Shown: positions 9,417 to 18,318 of the stretch, piece by piece
Numbering within the stretch: position 1 is the stretch's first letter
Layout of the letters: each line of letters starts with the position of its first letter
NCBI GenBank assembly: GCA_964475205.1
Contig: CAYYVQ010000002.1
Span: 1-64,000, forward strand
Source of the DNA: CAYSRM01 sp964475205
GTDB taxonomy: Bacteria; Verrucomicrobiota; Kiritimatiellia; UBA8416; CAYSRM01
Length of the DNA: 64,000 nucleotides
Reading direction: 5' to 3'
Notes under the pieces: model-generated
Databases searched by the model: none
Seen by the model: only the letters and a program-made list of their open reading frames with translations
What the model was told of the DNA's origin: nothing
Position numbers and translations under genes: made by a program

Positions 9417-9500
9417 AACCACTAAATTCACGAAATTACACGAAAGTAATTCCGGTCTTAATATCTTAATTTTTCGTGTCCTTTAGCGCCTTTCGTGGTT
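9417..9500. repeat. Imperfect inverted repeat downstream of the XRE gene
   Basis: The left arm (9417-9445) and the reverse complement of the right arm (9471-9500) both begin AACCAC and share an ACACGAAA block, with about 21 of 29 positions alike. The element lies between the XRE-ImmA stop codon and the SLOG start, so it could form an RNA hairpin that ends or attenuates transcription from the regulator. It has no poly-U tail of canonical form. Confidence 0.5.
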
Positions 9501-9503
9501 GTC

Positions 9504-10688
9504 TTATTCTTTTTTTCCGGTCTCAAAATCACAGTGTTTCTTCAGCAACTCCTCACACTTTCCGTGCTCCTCGCTGTATTCCCTGTTATTCCCGGCGCAA
9601 ACCAGAAGATCGCCAAGCCTGCCGTTCGGAGAAAGAATCCGGCGCGATGAATCCGGCTCGCCATAATTTGTGTCGGCATAGTGCCGGTGAATCTTCAGCT
9701 TGAAATCAGCGGCAAGCTCAGGCTCTATTAAGTCCAACTCCTCAAGCCTTATCACAAAGGATTCAGCGGATACGCCAAACCTGTGCTTTATACGCAACAC
9801 CAGATCATACGACCACTGATCACGATCAATGCCAAGTTGACCCACTGTCGTCCTTACGCTCATGGCTGGCATAAGAAACAGAGCGGCAAATTTCCGCGCG
9901 GAACGCTCGACCTCTTTGCTGCGCGATGCCATGCCATACTCCTGCTCCATTCGATGCATGCCATAATGCGTATAAAGATAGACACGACCCAATTCGTAGA
10001 TAAGCCTGAAAAGCTGCCTTTCAACATTCATCCCCGAGCGAATAAAGAAAAAGGCGTTGCCGTTCTCATTATCATAATAAGACCAACTCTCAACCCGTTC
10101 CAAAAATGAACAGAAAACAACCCTGAGCCCCGCATTCTCGAAAAGCTCAAGATAGTCAAAGACCACAGCCTGCCCTACCCCCAGCACCTGCCGTACCTGG
10201 GCGGCGAGCTGCTCAAAACCGGGTTCCTGGCAGAAAAAAGGAAGATCAAGAGGAATCATCGCCTGCTTGTGCGCACCACAGATGTCCTCAAGCGCAAGAT
10301 AGGCGTCCATAATACGGCCGCACATAACACGGTCATCTTCAGCCATTGCGTCTTCTTCGCATGACATCCTGGTGCTCACAGGTCCGACATACCGACGCGC
10401 CGGTCGGCCCTCCCTTACAGCATCAGTCCGATGACTCTCCTGAATAGAATCATAGCCGGGTTCGTCAAAGAAAGCGTCGACGGGCACGTTAAGCACCTTT
10501 GCTAAAGCAAAGAGAACCCTGCCGGACGGAATGTTGCGCCCCTTCTCAATACCACTCATCGGCCCCGGCTGTATGCCTACACGATGAGCAAGCTCAAATT
10601 GTTTCATGTGCTTGGCCCGGCGGATGCGCCTTATGTTCGACCCGACAACAACCGGATCAGCCTGTGGAGTGTTATCACTTGTCTTCAT
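9504..10688 (-). CDS. XRE-family HTH regulator with degenerate ImmA/IrrE-like domain
   Basis: Starting at the ATG at 10688 (394 residues), the N-terminus (about 16-72) is a Cro/C1-type helix-turn-helix (RRAKHMKQFELAHRVGI followed by SGIEKGRNIPS). The C-terminal half aligns by eye with ImmA/IrrE metallopeptidases that usually cleave repressors. The usual HEXXH is replaced by YELGR (about 231-235), and the downstream ExEA position reads ERSARKFAALFLMP, so all three expected zinc ligands appear lost. The likely role is DNA-binding regulation with a non-catalytic sensor domain. The gene is collinear with the SLOG-cas operon, 131 bp upstream of it, making it a candidate regulator. An earlier in-frame start at 10727 exists but lacks support. 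Confidence 0.8.
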   Translation of the reverse strand: MKTSDNTPQADPVVVGSNIRRIRRAKHMKQFELAHRVGIQPGPMSGIEKGRNIPSGRVLFALAKVLNVPVDAFFDEPGYDSIQESHRTDAVREGRPARRYVGPVSTRMSCEEDAMAEDDRVMCGRIMDAYLALEDICGAHKQAMIPLDLPFFCQEPGFEQLAAQVRQVLGVGQAVVFDYLELFENAGLRVVFCSFLERVESWSYYDNENGNAFFFIRSGMNVERQLFRLIYELGRVYLYTHYGMHRMEQEYGMASRSKEVERSARKFAALFLMPAMSVRTTVGQLGIDRDQWSYDLVLRIKHRFGVSAESFVIRLEELDLIEPELAADFKLKIHRHYADTNYGEPDSSRRILSPNGRLGDLLVCAGNNREYSEEHGKCEELLKKHCDFETGKKE

Positions 10689-10703
10689 CTTGATCTTAAG
10701 ATG
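10686..10703. promoter_or_regulatory. Palindrome overlapping the XRE start codon (possible operator)
   Basis: The sequence CATCTT, six bases, AAGATG forms a perfect 6-bp inverted repeat covering the start codon of the XRE gene. Cro/C1-type proteins often bind such sites to repress themselves. A TTGACT hexamer and AT-rich DNA lie just upstream of the gene (about 10725-10765). Function is inferred from position only. Confidence 0.4.
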
Positions 10704-10840
10704 ACATCCATCTATAGCCACAGTCAAGCGTTTTCTTTATTTTTTTATTAATTTTCAAGCCGCTGATCCTTTTCCACTTATAAAATGCAGGAAACTCAGC
10801 GCGTGATCGGACAAACCGGTTTTGGCCTGCTATGGCTGTG

Positions 10841-11206
10841 CTATGGAACGTTTACGCCGGGAAGACTGGAGAAGTGATCATCCTGGGTCCACAGTGGCGC
10901 CCCATGTGCACGCGCGGTTGCATAAATCAAGCTGTCGGCCATCGGCAGCTTGTGCTTCAGGCTGATCATAGCAGCGCTGAGAGCTACATCCTCGGTAATG
11001 TCAATAACAGAGCCCTGCTTCATCTGGGCAACAGCCTGGAGCGCGCGTGCTTCATCGGCTACAAGATTGACCTTCTTGAAGACCTCGTAAATACAGATAA
11101 CCGGGACAATCAGATCATCCGTATTCTCGATCGGCGGCGTGAAATACGTGGCATTTTTCTCTCCAAAAAAATACTCAATCCAGCCGGACGTATCCACCAG
11201 ATTCAT
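10841..11206 (-). CDS. PIN-domain ribonuclease toxin, VapC family
   Basis: This 121-residue PIN-domain protein carries the expected acidic residues Asp5 (MNLVDTSGWIEYF), Glu41 (IYEVFKK), Asp91 (MADSLIYATA) and Asp109-110 (WTQDDHF). VapC toxins cleave RNA, commonly tRNA or rRNA sites, when freed from their antitoxin. The gene overlaps the upstream AbrB-type antitoxin gene by 4 bp, the standard toxin-antitoxin layout. The active site looks intact. Confidence 0.92.
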   Translation of the reverse strand: MNLVDTSGWIEYFFGEKNATYFTPPIENTDDLIVPVICIYEVFKKVNLVADEARALQAVAQMKQGSVIDITEDVALSAAMISLKHKLPMADSLIYATARAHGAPLWTQDDHFSSLPGVNVP

Positions 11207-11412
11207 GCGCGATCCTCTTCATCACGAGTAAACGTTGCGTCTAGCCCACTCAGAAATCCACGCATCTTTCGCATCGCATGGGTCCGGATAAGTTCGATTC
11301 GGCCATCAAAACTCAGGACTTGAAGTTTCTCCCCGGGCCTGATGTGCATTCTCTCTCTCACTTCCCTGGGAATAACCACTTGGTATTTCGGTGAAACAGT
11401 TACAGCAGTCAT
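11203..11412 (-). CDS. AbrB/MazE-type antitoxin, VapB family
   Basis: The 69-residue product has the AbrB swapped-hairpin signature (SPKYQVVIPREVRERMHIRP), which binds DNA as a dimer. A C-terminal tail (about 45-69) presumably wraps the toxin. It is the first gene of the VapBC pair and overlaps vapC by 4 bp. Autorepression by the VapBC complex is known for the family; no operator was assigned here. Confidence 0.9.
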   Translation of the reverse strand: MTAVTVSPKYQVVIPREVRERMHIRPGEKLQVLSFDGRIELIRTHAMRKMRGFLSGLDATFTRDEEDRA

Positions 11413-11458
11413 ATCGATCTCCTTTTGGGGATACGTTTAACAGATCGATAAACTGGCG

Positions 11459-11563
11459 TCAAGAATTTCCTTTTTGCCCAAACATTGAACCAACCTTTTT
11501 CAAGACCAGCGTGAAACGGATATCCCCATTCATGCCCGAGCGAATAAAGAAAAAGGCGTTGCC
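11459..11563 (-). pseudogene. Remnant of a second ImmA-like gene
   Basis: Positions 11527-11563 match 10025-10061, inside the XRE-ImmA gene, at 36 of 37 bases and in the same reading frame on the minus strand (GNAFFFIRSGMN). The remnant then diverges and reads GDIRFTLVLKK before a TGA at 11459-11461. Canonical ImmA proteins have RFTL directly before HELGH, so this piece seems to come from a paralogue cut just before the zinc motif. No start or full-length frame remains. Confidence 0.65.
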
Positions 11564-11670
11564 ACGTTGACTGCGGCCGAAGTGAAAGGACAGCAATCTT
11601 GACTTCCGAGGTTGGTTTGGCTACATATCACGATCGAAACAGAGAATACGAACAAGGATCCTGCCATATT

Positions 11671-12300
11671 ATGACCAGGGAACAATCTGCGATAGTTAAG
11701 CCTGAGAGCTGGACGGAAGCGCTAGATCTGAATTCAATTTTCAGAGCACGATCCGGCATGACCGGCTCTATGGAAAAAAACCGGCGCCTTGAAGTGGAAA
11801 TAGGTTGCGGCAAAGGGACTTTCCTGCTTTCACGGGCAAATGCGCATCGAGATACGGATTTTATTGCAATCGACAGGATGCTCAAGCGCCTCAGGCGGGC
11901 GGACAGCAAGGTTACAAGGCATGGCCTTGATAATGTTGCGCTACTTAGAATAGAGGCTGCATATGCGATTGAATATCTGATCCCGGATAATTCCGTCGAT
12001 GCCTGCTTTGTACTGTTCCCGGACCCATGGCCGAAGAAGAGACATCATCGCAGAAGATTATTCCAGGAGAGCTTCCTGAACTCGCTGGCTAAAACACTCA
12101 AACCTGGAGGCAAAGTCCACATAGCAACTGATCATACGGATTACTTTCAATGGATCAGTGAGCTGTTTGCGGCATCCGATTTTTTTGAGGAAACAGAACC
12201 TTACAAACCTGCGCCGGAAGAAAAGACAAACTTCGAAATTATCTTCCTGCAGAAGGATAAACAGATTAACCGGTGTTCGTATAAACTGATTGATTCATAA
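11671..12300 (+). CDS. trmB: tRNA (guanine-46-N7)-methyltransferase TrmB
   Basis: TrmB uses S-adenosylmethionine to methylate G46 in the tRNA variable loop. The SAM site VEIGCGKGTFLL, the FPDPWPKKRHHRRRL substrate and catalytic motif, and the TDHTDYFQWI block are all present. The ATG at 11671 gives 209 residues, typical for the family. An upstream TTG at 11599 has a better ribosome-binding site (AAAGGA) and would add 24 residues of no recognised homology, so the start is uncertain. The gene is convergent with the glycosyltransferase that follows. Confidence 0.92.
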   Translation: MTREQSAIVKPESWTEALDLNSIFRARSGMTGSMEKNRRLEVEIGCGKGTFLLSRANAHRDTDFIAIDRMLKRLRRADSKVTRHGLDNVALLRIEAAYAIEYLIPDNSVDACFVLFPDPWPKKRHHRRRLFQESFLNSLAKTLKPGGKVHIATDHTDYFQWISELFAASDFFEETEPYKPAPEEKTNFEIIFLQKDKQINRCSYKLIDS

Positions 12301-12327
12301 GAAAAGACCAATAACCAACAATCCGCC

Positions 12328-13161
12328 TCATGCGCCTATGACCCTTCCCCTTCGAAGGATTTTTTTCAGAAATTTTCTGCGTGTTACGCCCCACTTCTTC
12401 TTGAAAAGCCGGCGCGGGTCTTCCAGTGTTTTGTCGTCAAACCGCGAAGTGGTGCTTCGGGAAAAATGATAGACGAGGCTTGTGCCCACGCCTATGAAAT
12501 TCCTGCACCCGTGTTTGTGCATCCTCATTGCAAAATCCGGATCGCTTCCAAAACCGGGAAAATAGTCCTCGTCCAACCCTCCGACAGCGTCCCAGTCAGC
12601 CTTTCTGACAAGTGTAGGCGTCCACGTGCTGACAACATTGTACGGTCTCTTCAGTCCGCCATACTCGGATAGCAACCGTTCTTCTTCGAATTCCGATGGA
12701 GAGCGCCCATAATCCTGGTATCCAATGTAACATTCGGCGGCTTTCCCCGGCTCAATGGCTGTTCCCGAAAGCCATATTTTTTCCGCCAGATCCGCATACT
12801 GCCATAACGCCGAATCCCACTGTGGCAATGGATACATGTCGTCGTTCATGAAACATATCCAATTGTTTTGCGCCATTTCAGCCGCACGGTTAACTGCATT
12901 GCATACACCCGTGTTCTCTTTGCTGTATGCGTATCGGACATTCCGCTCTTCAGCCCAGCTTATACATTTGTCGTTATACTCATTAAAAAAAATGATGATC
13001 TCGTGGCGGTTGGCGCTGTTTCGAATGAGGCCCCTGTATGCCAGATCCAGGTAATCCATATTGTTCCATGTAGGAATCAGCACGGAAAATACCGGTGTTG
13101 CACCCGGCCTGCTATTTTGCGCTTTTTCCATCTCTGCCGTGCCTCTAATGTGATCCGTCAT
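12328..13161 (-). CDS. Glycosyltransferase family 2 protein
   Basis: The 277-residue protein opens with the GT-A fold signature FSVLIPTWNNMDYLDLAYRG (about 24-43) and has an acidic metal-binding motif FMNDDMYP near residue 110. A block at about 185-215 (DAVGGLDEDYFPGFGSDPDF) resembles the acceptor-side loop of polysaccharide and rhamnosyl transferases. There are no membrane spans, so a soluble or peripheral enzyme of cell-surface glycan synthesis is likely. Donor and acceptor cannot be told from sequence. It is a lone gene between convergent trmB and a divergent nuclease gene. Confidence 0.86.
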   Translation of the reverse strand: MTDHIRGTAEMEKAQNSRPGATPVFSVLIPTWNNMDYLDLAYRGLIRNSANRHEIIIFFNEYNDKCISWAEERNVRYAYSKENTGVCNAVNRAAEMAQNNWICFMNDDMYPLPQWDSALWQYADLAEKIWLSGTAIEPGKAAECYIGYQDYGRSPSEFEEERLLSEYGGLKRPYNVVSTWTPTLVRKADWDAVGGLDEDYFPGFGSDPDFAMRMHKHGCRNFIGVGTSLVYHFSRSTTSRFDDKTLEDPRRLFKKKWGVTRRKFLKKILRRGRVIGA

Positions 13162-13378
13162 CTCTGTGTCTCACGAATTACGATTGAATAAATGAACTAT
13201 TCAAGAGTCCGTAAAATCGCCGCTCCAGTCAATTATATTCACGCGCCGAGTCTGCCGCAGTTGATATCTGCCCGCCCTCCCTCTCGTCGGGAGCAGGCTG
13301 GGGCGCAGCAAGAAGAGCCGCGCAACCTGTTTTTTCTCTCTTGCATGAAGCATCAAAACGACTTACTTTTGACCCAGA

Positions 13379-14200
13379 ATGAAAGCATTAAACTGCACAA
13401 TAGCAGCGGCATATTTTCTGTTGGCTCAGCATGCCTTTTTGAGCCCGGCCCTCGCAGAGAGATGGTACGCATACGAAGAGTGCAAGCATCTGGACAAGCT
13501 TTACTTTGACGGCGACAGTTTTCATGTAAGAACAAAAAGCAACCACTATATTTTCAGACTGTATTTTGTAGATGCACCTGAACTTGAAAAGACTGTTCCC
13601 GAACGGGTAGCCGAACAGGCCGAATACTGGGACATCAGCGAAGAACAGGTTATTGAGCTGGCCAGGAAGGCCAAGGCTTTCACAAAGAAATTTCTTTCCA
13701 AAGGCTTCACCGTTCATTCCAGACGTGAAGACGCCAAGGGGCGAAGCCACAGGCCAAGATTTTTCGGTTTCGTTGAGGCCGACGGACAATATCTTTCCGA
13801 GGAGCTGGTCAAAAACGGCCTGGCCCGCGTCTACGGAGCATGGGCCAAACTGCCCGACGGAACGCGCGCCAGTAAATTCCGCGCGCGTCTGAAAATTATT
13901 GAAAGACAGGCAAAAAGGGAAAAACGCGGCGGATGGGGGATGCCCTCCGTGACGCAAAGTTCCCATGCGGCTGCCGGCATATCTAAGACAAACCTTGTGC
14001 TAAAATCAGCCCTTGATGTTTACAGCGCCAAGGGCCGGCGTCTATACCTTGGCGCCATACCAAGGGGACATGAAATAGAGGTGCTTGCCCCTGAAACCCG
14101 CCTTTATGTCCGGGTTCGTTTTGTATACAAGGGCAAGACAAACGAAGTTCTATGTTCACGCCGCGTGCTGAAAACTCATTATCCATATAGAAAGAAATAG
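13379..14200 (+). CDS. Secreted thermonuclease-like (SNase domain) protein
   Basis: A signal peptide (MKALNCTIAAAYFLLAQHAF, cleavage likely after ALA near residue 26) precedes a staphylococcal-nuclease-like domain at about 45-185. The conserved strand RLYFVDAPELEK carries the expected Asp and Glu, followed by GRSHRPRFFGFVEADG and a helix with LVKNGLARVYG. The last 80 residues may form an SH3-like domain (about 200-273). It probably cleaves nucleic acids outside the cytoplasm. No clear ribosome-binding site is seen before the ATG. It lies 34 bp upstream of the deaminase gene on the same strand. Confidence 0.82.
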   Translation: MKALNCTIAAAYFLLAQHAFLSPALAERWYAYEECKHLDKLYFDGDSFHVRTKSNHYIFRLYFVDAPELEKTVPERVAEQAEYWDISEEQVIELARKAKAFTKKFLSKGFTVHSRREDAKGRSHRPRFFGFVEADGQYLSEELVKNGLARVYGAWAKLPDGTRASKFRARLKIIERQAKREKRGGWGMPSVTQSSHAAAGISKTNLVLKSALDVYSAKGRRLYLGAIPRGHEIEVLAPETRLYVRVRFVYKGKTNEVLCSRRVLKTHYPYRKK

Positions 14201-14233
14201 CCTCCCCTTATCTTTTTTGAATAATATTCGCCA

Positions 14234-14818
14234 ATGATAAAACCTTTCCAGAACCAGTTCGCAATAACCCTGCCTGATTGGCTCCAGTCCGATTTGCAGG
14301 CCGTGGAATCATACATTCCCGAACGCATTGAGCGAATGCGCTTTGTTATAGGCCTTTCCCGCAAGAACATGGAATTCAGCTCCGGCGGCCCATTTGCCGC
14401 GGCTGTTTTTGACAATACACATAACAGACTGATCAGTGCAGGGGTCAACGTCGTGGAGCCTTCCGCATGCTCTATAGCGCATGCGGAAGTCATGGCATTA
14501 ACGCTTGCACAACAACGCGCAGGCACTCACAACCTTCGCAGCGTGGAAGGCATCCGGTTCGAACTGGTCACCAGCACAGAGCCTTGCGCCATGTGCTTTG
14601 GTGCGGTCCAGTGGTCCGGAGTGCAATCCCTTGTGTGCGGGGCTACTGCCGAAGACGCCAGAAACATCGGTTTCGACGAGGGCGCAAGACCCGCTGACTG
14701 GGCAGGAGAACTCCAGAACCGCGGCATTGAGGTTGTCATGGGAGTCTGTCGCCCGGAAGCCGCAGGCGTGTTGGCCGATTATGCTGAAAGGGGCGGGTCC
14801 ATATACAATCCGGGCTGA
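14234..14818 (+). CDS. Nucleoside/guanine deaminase family protein
   Basis: The protein has the zinc site of the cytidine deaminase superfamily: HAEVMAL (about residues 76-82) and TSTEPCAMCFGAV (about 113-125). The glutamate of HAE is the proton shuttle, and the histidine and two cysteines bind zinc. Length (194 residues) and the C-terminal block ending RGIEVVMGV resemble guanine deaminases more than the tRNA adenosine deaminase TadA, but substrate cannot be fixed from sequence. The active site looks complete. Confidence 0.85.
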   Translation: MIKPFQNQFAITLPDWLQSDLQAVESYIPERIERMRFVIGLSRKNMEFSSGGPFAAAVFDNTHNRLISAGVNVVEPSACSIAHAEVMALTLAQQRAGTHNLRSVEGIRFELVTSTEPCAMCFGAVQWSGVQSLVCGATAEDARNIGFDEGARPADWAGELQNRGIEVVMGVCRPEAAGVLADYAERGGSIYNPG

Positions 14819-14846
14819 ATTGCGCCGACATTGTCCAGCCTGCACA

Positions 14847-16817
14847 TCAAACGGTTTCTTTCAGTTCCTTCAACTCGTCCCTTAGAACGGCGGCTCGTTC
14901 ATACTCGAGAGCTTTGGCAGCCTCCAGCATTTCTTTCTCAAGATCCTGTATGACTTGATGGACATCGTAGTCCTCGCCGGTTTCACGCACAATGTTCTCC
15001 TCGACTTTTCGAGCCTTGTCCATAGAAACGCCGGCCCAATCGCGCATTTCTTTACTGATGCCCACAGGGGTTATGTTGTGGGCCTTATTGTATTGCTTCT
15101 GCCTGCTGCGCCGGTATTCAGTCACATCAATCATCCGCTGCATTGAGTCGGTAATCCTGTCAGCGTAAAGAATGACTTTGCCGTTAACATGCCTTGCAGC
15201 GCGCCCTGCAACCTGTATCAACGAAGTTTCCGAACGAAGAAAGCCTTCTTTGTCGGCGTCAAGTATTGCAACCAGCGCCACCTCTGGGAGATCCAGTCCT
15301 TCTCTCAACAGGTTGATGCCGACCAGGCAATCGAATTCTTTCCTGCGCAGCCTGCCGAGGATCGCAACTCTTTCCAACGCGTCTATTTCGGAATGCAGAT
15401 ATTCAACCTTGAGACCAGCTTCTCGAAGATAAGCTGACAGGTCCTCGGCTGTCTTCTTGGTCAAAGTTGTAACAAGCGCTCTTTCATCCCGCAAGGCGTG
15501 GCTGCGCACCTCTTCCATGAGATCATCTATCTGTCCGCTCAAAGGTCTTACTTCAACTGGAGGATCGATCAGCCCTGTCGGCCGGATCACCTGTTCAACA
15601 GGTTCGGGCGATACCTTCCTTTCAAAAGGACCGGGAGTAGCAGTAGTAAAGACCACTTTTCCTGTTTTCCCCAGGAATTCATCAAAATTAAGGGGACGGT
15701 TATCCATGGCGGATGGAAGCCGGAAGCCATGATCCACAAGCACGCTTTTCCGGGCCTGATCGCCGTTGTACATGGCCCTGACCTGCGGAAGCGTCACATG
15801 AGATTCGTCGATGATGGTCAGGAATTCCGAATTAAAGTAATCCAGCAACGTTGCAGGGGGTTCCCCTTCCGCCCGACCTGAAAGATGGCGAGAGTAATTT
15901 TCTATACCTGAGCAGTAGCCGATCTCCTGGAGCATTTCAACATCATACATGGTCCGCGATTTCAACCGCTGAGCCTCAAGCAGTTTGCCTTCTCTTTCCA
16001 GCTCACGGAGTCTTACTTCCATCTCTGAGTTTATGCGCTCAACCGCCGGTTTAATCTTCGAATCCGGCATAACAAAATGCCGCGCCGGTGAAATAAGGGT
16101 TTCGTTCAGCCTGGCGACGGTTTTGCCGCTGACTGGATCGAACTGTCTTATTTCTTCCACCTCGTCCCCGAAAAAGTCTATCCGTATAGACTGTTGAGCA
16201 TACGAAGGATACACATCTACAGAATCGCCCCTGACGCGGAAAGTCCCGGGTTCATGTTCGTAGTCGTTACGCGAGTACTGGATCTCGACAAGTTTTTCCA
16301 GCATTGAGTCGCGTTCCAGTTCTTCACCTTTTTTCACACGCACCAGCATTTCCTGGTAATCTTCAGGCGAACCCAGCCCGTAAATGCAGGAAACTGACGC
16401 AATGATTATCACATCGTTTCTGCATAAAAGTGAATTTGTTGCCGACAGCCGGAAGCGTTCAATCTCCTCGTTAATGGACGCGTCCTTTTCAATGAAAGTG
16501 TCTGTCTGCGGAATGTAAGCTTCGGGCTGATAATAATCGTAATAACTGATAAAATACTCGACCGCATTGTCCGGAAAAAAATACCGGAACTCTTCATAAA
16601 GCTGGGCCGCCAGCGTCTTGTTGTGGGAAATGATCAATGCGGGTCTGCCATATCCGGCAATCACATTGGCCATGGTAAAAGTCTTGCCCGAACCCGTGAC
16701 TCCTTCAAGAATCTGGAACCTGCCCCCGCCCTGCAGGCCGGCCAGAAGCCGGGATATCGCCTTCGGCTGATCCCCCGTTGGCGAAAACGGAGCCTTCACT
16801 TCAAAACGGGCCTTCAC
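14847..16817 (-). CDS. uvrB: Excinuclease ABC subunit B (UvrB)
   Basis: UvrB is the damage-verification helicase of nucleotide excision repair. It shows Walker A GVTGSGKTFTMANV, the Tyr-rich beta-hairpin EYFISYYDYYQPEAYIPQTD, the DEAD-like box TIIDESHVTLPQ, helicase motif VI QVAGRAARH and a C-terminal UVR motif (about 620-655). The GTG at 16817 (656 residues) is preferred to the GTG at 16841. It gives a standard N-terminus just before FEVKAPFSPTGDQPKAI and makes a 4-bp GTGA overlap with the nadA stop. The two genes should be co-transcribed. Confidence 0.96.
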   Translation of the reverse strand: MKARFEVKAPFSPTGDQPKAISRLLAGLQGGGRFQILEGVTGSGKTFTMANVIAGYGRPALIISHNKTLAAQLYEEFRYFFPDNAVEYFISYYDYYQPEAYIPQTDTFIEKDASINEEIERFRLSATNSLLCRNDVIIIASVSCIYGLGSPEDYQEMLVRVKKGEELERDSMLEKLVEIQYSRNDYEHEPGTFRVRGDSVDVYPSYAQQSIRIDFFGDEVEEIRQFDPVSGKTVARLNETLISPARHFVMPDSKIKPAVERINSEMEVRLRELEREGKLLEAQRLKSRTMYDVEMLQEIGYCSGIENYSRHLSGRAEGEPPATLLDYFNSEFLTIIDESHVTLPQVRAMYNGDQARKSVLVDHGFRLPSAMDNRPLNFDEFLGKTGKVVFTTATPGPFERKVSPEPVEQVIRPTGLIDPPVEVRPLSGQIDDLMEEVRSHALRDERALVTTLTKKTAEDLSAYLREAGLKVEYLHSEIDALERVAILGRLRRKEFDCLVGINLLREGLDLPEVALVAILDADKEGFLRSETSLIQVAGRAARHVNGKVILYADRITDSMQRMIDVTEYRRSRQKQYNKAHNITPVGISKEMRDWAGVSMDKARKVEENIVRETGEDYDVHQVIQDLEKEMLEAAKALEYERAAVLRDELKELKETV

Positions 16818-17836
16818 TTCGATAACATCTTCTCCAGGCACTTCCTGGCATTATGCGCAATACTGTCAGGAACACTCACACGGTGGGAATCCGGCCATTT
16901 TGTCAGGAGGTCCGCAAGTTTGTCCTCGTCTGTCAACGCCATATCCGTGCAGGTTGAATTTGCCAGAGGTCTTACATCAACCCGGCCGCCCTGTATCGAG
17001 GCCAGTCTTTCCACAAGATGGCGCTCGGTTCCGACAAAAACAGTCGAACCATCGGGAAGAGACTCAACATACCTGATAATCTGTGCAGTTGACCCAAGCT
17101 CATCAGCCTGTGACGCAACGGTGTATGGAACCTCGGGATGAACAATTATACGGGCATCCGCATAATTCTCCCGTATAGCCCTTATGTACCTCAGGGTAAA
17201 TGCGGTATGCACGTGGCAGAAGCCCCGCCAGATTATCATCGAAGCTTTTTCAACAGATTCCTGACTAAGACCGCCGCAAGTCTCGGCGGGGTCACAGTAT
17301 GCGATCCGCTCTCTCTCCAGCCCGAGCTTAACAGCAGTATTGGTTCCAAGATGTTCGTCAGGAAGAAACAGGACCCGGTTGCCCCTTTTCAGTTCACGGC
17401 TGGTTATCTCCAGGGCGTTGCTTGATGTGCACGCGCTGCCGCCCCTGGCCCCGCAAAACGATTTCACAGGCGCTGAGCTGTTCACATACACAATCGGGGT
17501 CCACTGTCCAGCGCTCTCGGTAAGAAACGACCATACTGTTTTCAATTTATCCACATCCGCCATGTCAGCCATGGGACAGCCCGCATCAGGATCGGGCATA
17601 TACACAGATTGACTGCTCGTAGTAAGCACATCCGCGGATTCTGCCATAAACCTGACGCCACAGAACACAATCCGTTCCGCGTCCCGCTGCTCAGAGGCAA
17701 TCCTGGCAAGTTCAAGAGAATCCCCTACGCTGTCTGCATGTTTAAGAACAGATGAACGCTCATAATGATGCCCCAGGATCAGAAGTTTAGAACCCCATTT
17801 CTGTTTCTGTTGCGCTATCGTATTAGTCGTATTCAC
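16814..17836 (-). CDS. nadA: Quinolinate synthase A (NadA)
   Basis: NadA condenses iminoaspartate with dihydroxyacetone phosphate to make quinolinate, the precursor of NAD. It needs a 4Fe-4S cluster. The 340-residue protein contains GVRFMAESADVLT, PDAGCPMADM, YVNSSAPVKSFCGARGGSACTS (shown in part), FLPDEHLGTN and HPEVPYTVASQADELGST, all family landmarks, with the cluster cysteines present. It uses a GTG start with GGAGAT 11 bases upstream. nadB is not in the window. It lies directly upstream of uvrB. Confidence 0.95.
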   Translation of the reverse strand: MNTTNTIAQQKQKWGSKLLILGHHYERSSVLKHADSVGDSLELARIASEQRDAERIVFCGVRFMAESADVLTTSSQSVYMPDPDAGCPMADMADVDKLKTVWSFLTESAGQWTPIVYVNSSAPVKSFCGARGGSACTSSNALEITSRELKRGNRVLFLPDEHLGTNTAVKLGLERERIAYCDPAETCGGLSQESVEKASMIIWRGFCHVHTAFTLRYIRAIRENYADARIIVHPEVPYTVASQADELGSTAQIIRYVESLPDGSTVFVGTERHLVERLASIQGGRVDVRPLANSTCTDMALTDEDKLADLLTKWPDSHRVSVPDSIAHNARKCLEKMLSK

Positions 17837-17921
17837 TAAGTATGTATCTCCAAGCAGGCTGAAAAGTTATTCTTTACTTTTATAACTATACACGAATTTA
17901 TGCAAGCGTGGCAAATCCTGA

Positions 17922-18062
17922 ACCCGCATTTCTCACGGGATTGACACTCACCCGCATATCTCACAAAATTCTTACTGCGAGCGCGGATAGCACCCCCACA
18001 GGAGCGCTCTCCACGCTCTTCCGCCAGATGGCGGACAGGCTGCTACGAAATTCCGTGTAATA
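17922..18062. repeat. Degenerate copies of the CCCGCATATCTCAC palindromic element
   Basis: In the 481-bp gap between nadA and the hibernation-factor gene, ACCCGCATTTCTCAC (17922-17936) and ACCCGCATATCTCAC (17950-17964) stand close together. The second is followed by AAAATTC and a GCGAGCGCGGA stretch, as in the complete element at 40626-40802. The right side (about 18040-18062) has only CTACGAAATTCCGTG, so the far inverted repeat has decayed. The rest of the gap (18063-18318) shows no gene or clear structure apart from the ribosome-binding site of the next gene. Confidence 0.6.
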
Positions 18063-18318
18063 CTTTCTGAAGCCACAGCTCAGGGGGCCCCTTATTGCTT
18101 TTTTCCATTCGGACAGCTAAATTTAATGTCGATGATAACAGACGCGCAATGCCTTCAACCGGATTGCTTCAGCACAATAAACATAACTGCTGGAGCGATG
18201 CGAAAAAGAACAGGCAAAATCAACAGCAACATGACTTTGCTCGCTTTCAAGTTGAAAGCAATGCGCTCTTCAGGTTTCTTACAAAAATAGCAACAATAAA
18301 GATAAGGAGCACAATACG

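Noticed and set aside
9417..9500. CRISPR-like direct repeat units in the XRE-SLOG gap (CACGAAA repeated)
   Set aside because: The units are short and arranged as an inverted repeat, with no spacers of regular size.
8734..10688. The SLOG and XRE genes as a prophage remnant
   Set aside because: SLOG proteins are common in phages, but no other phage gene, integrase or attachment site is nearby, and the close join to cas1 argues for an operon role.
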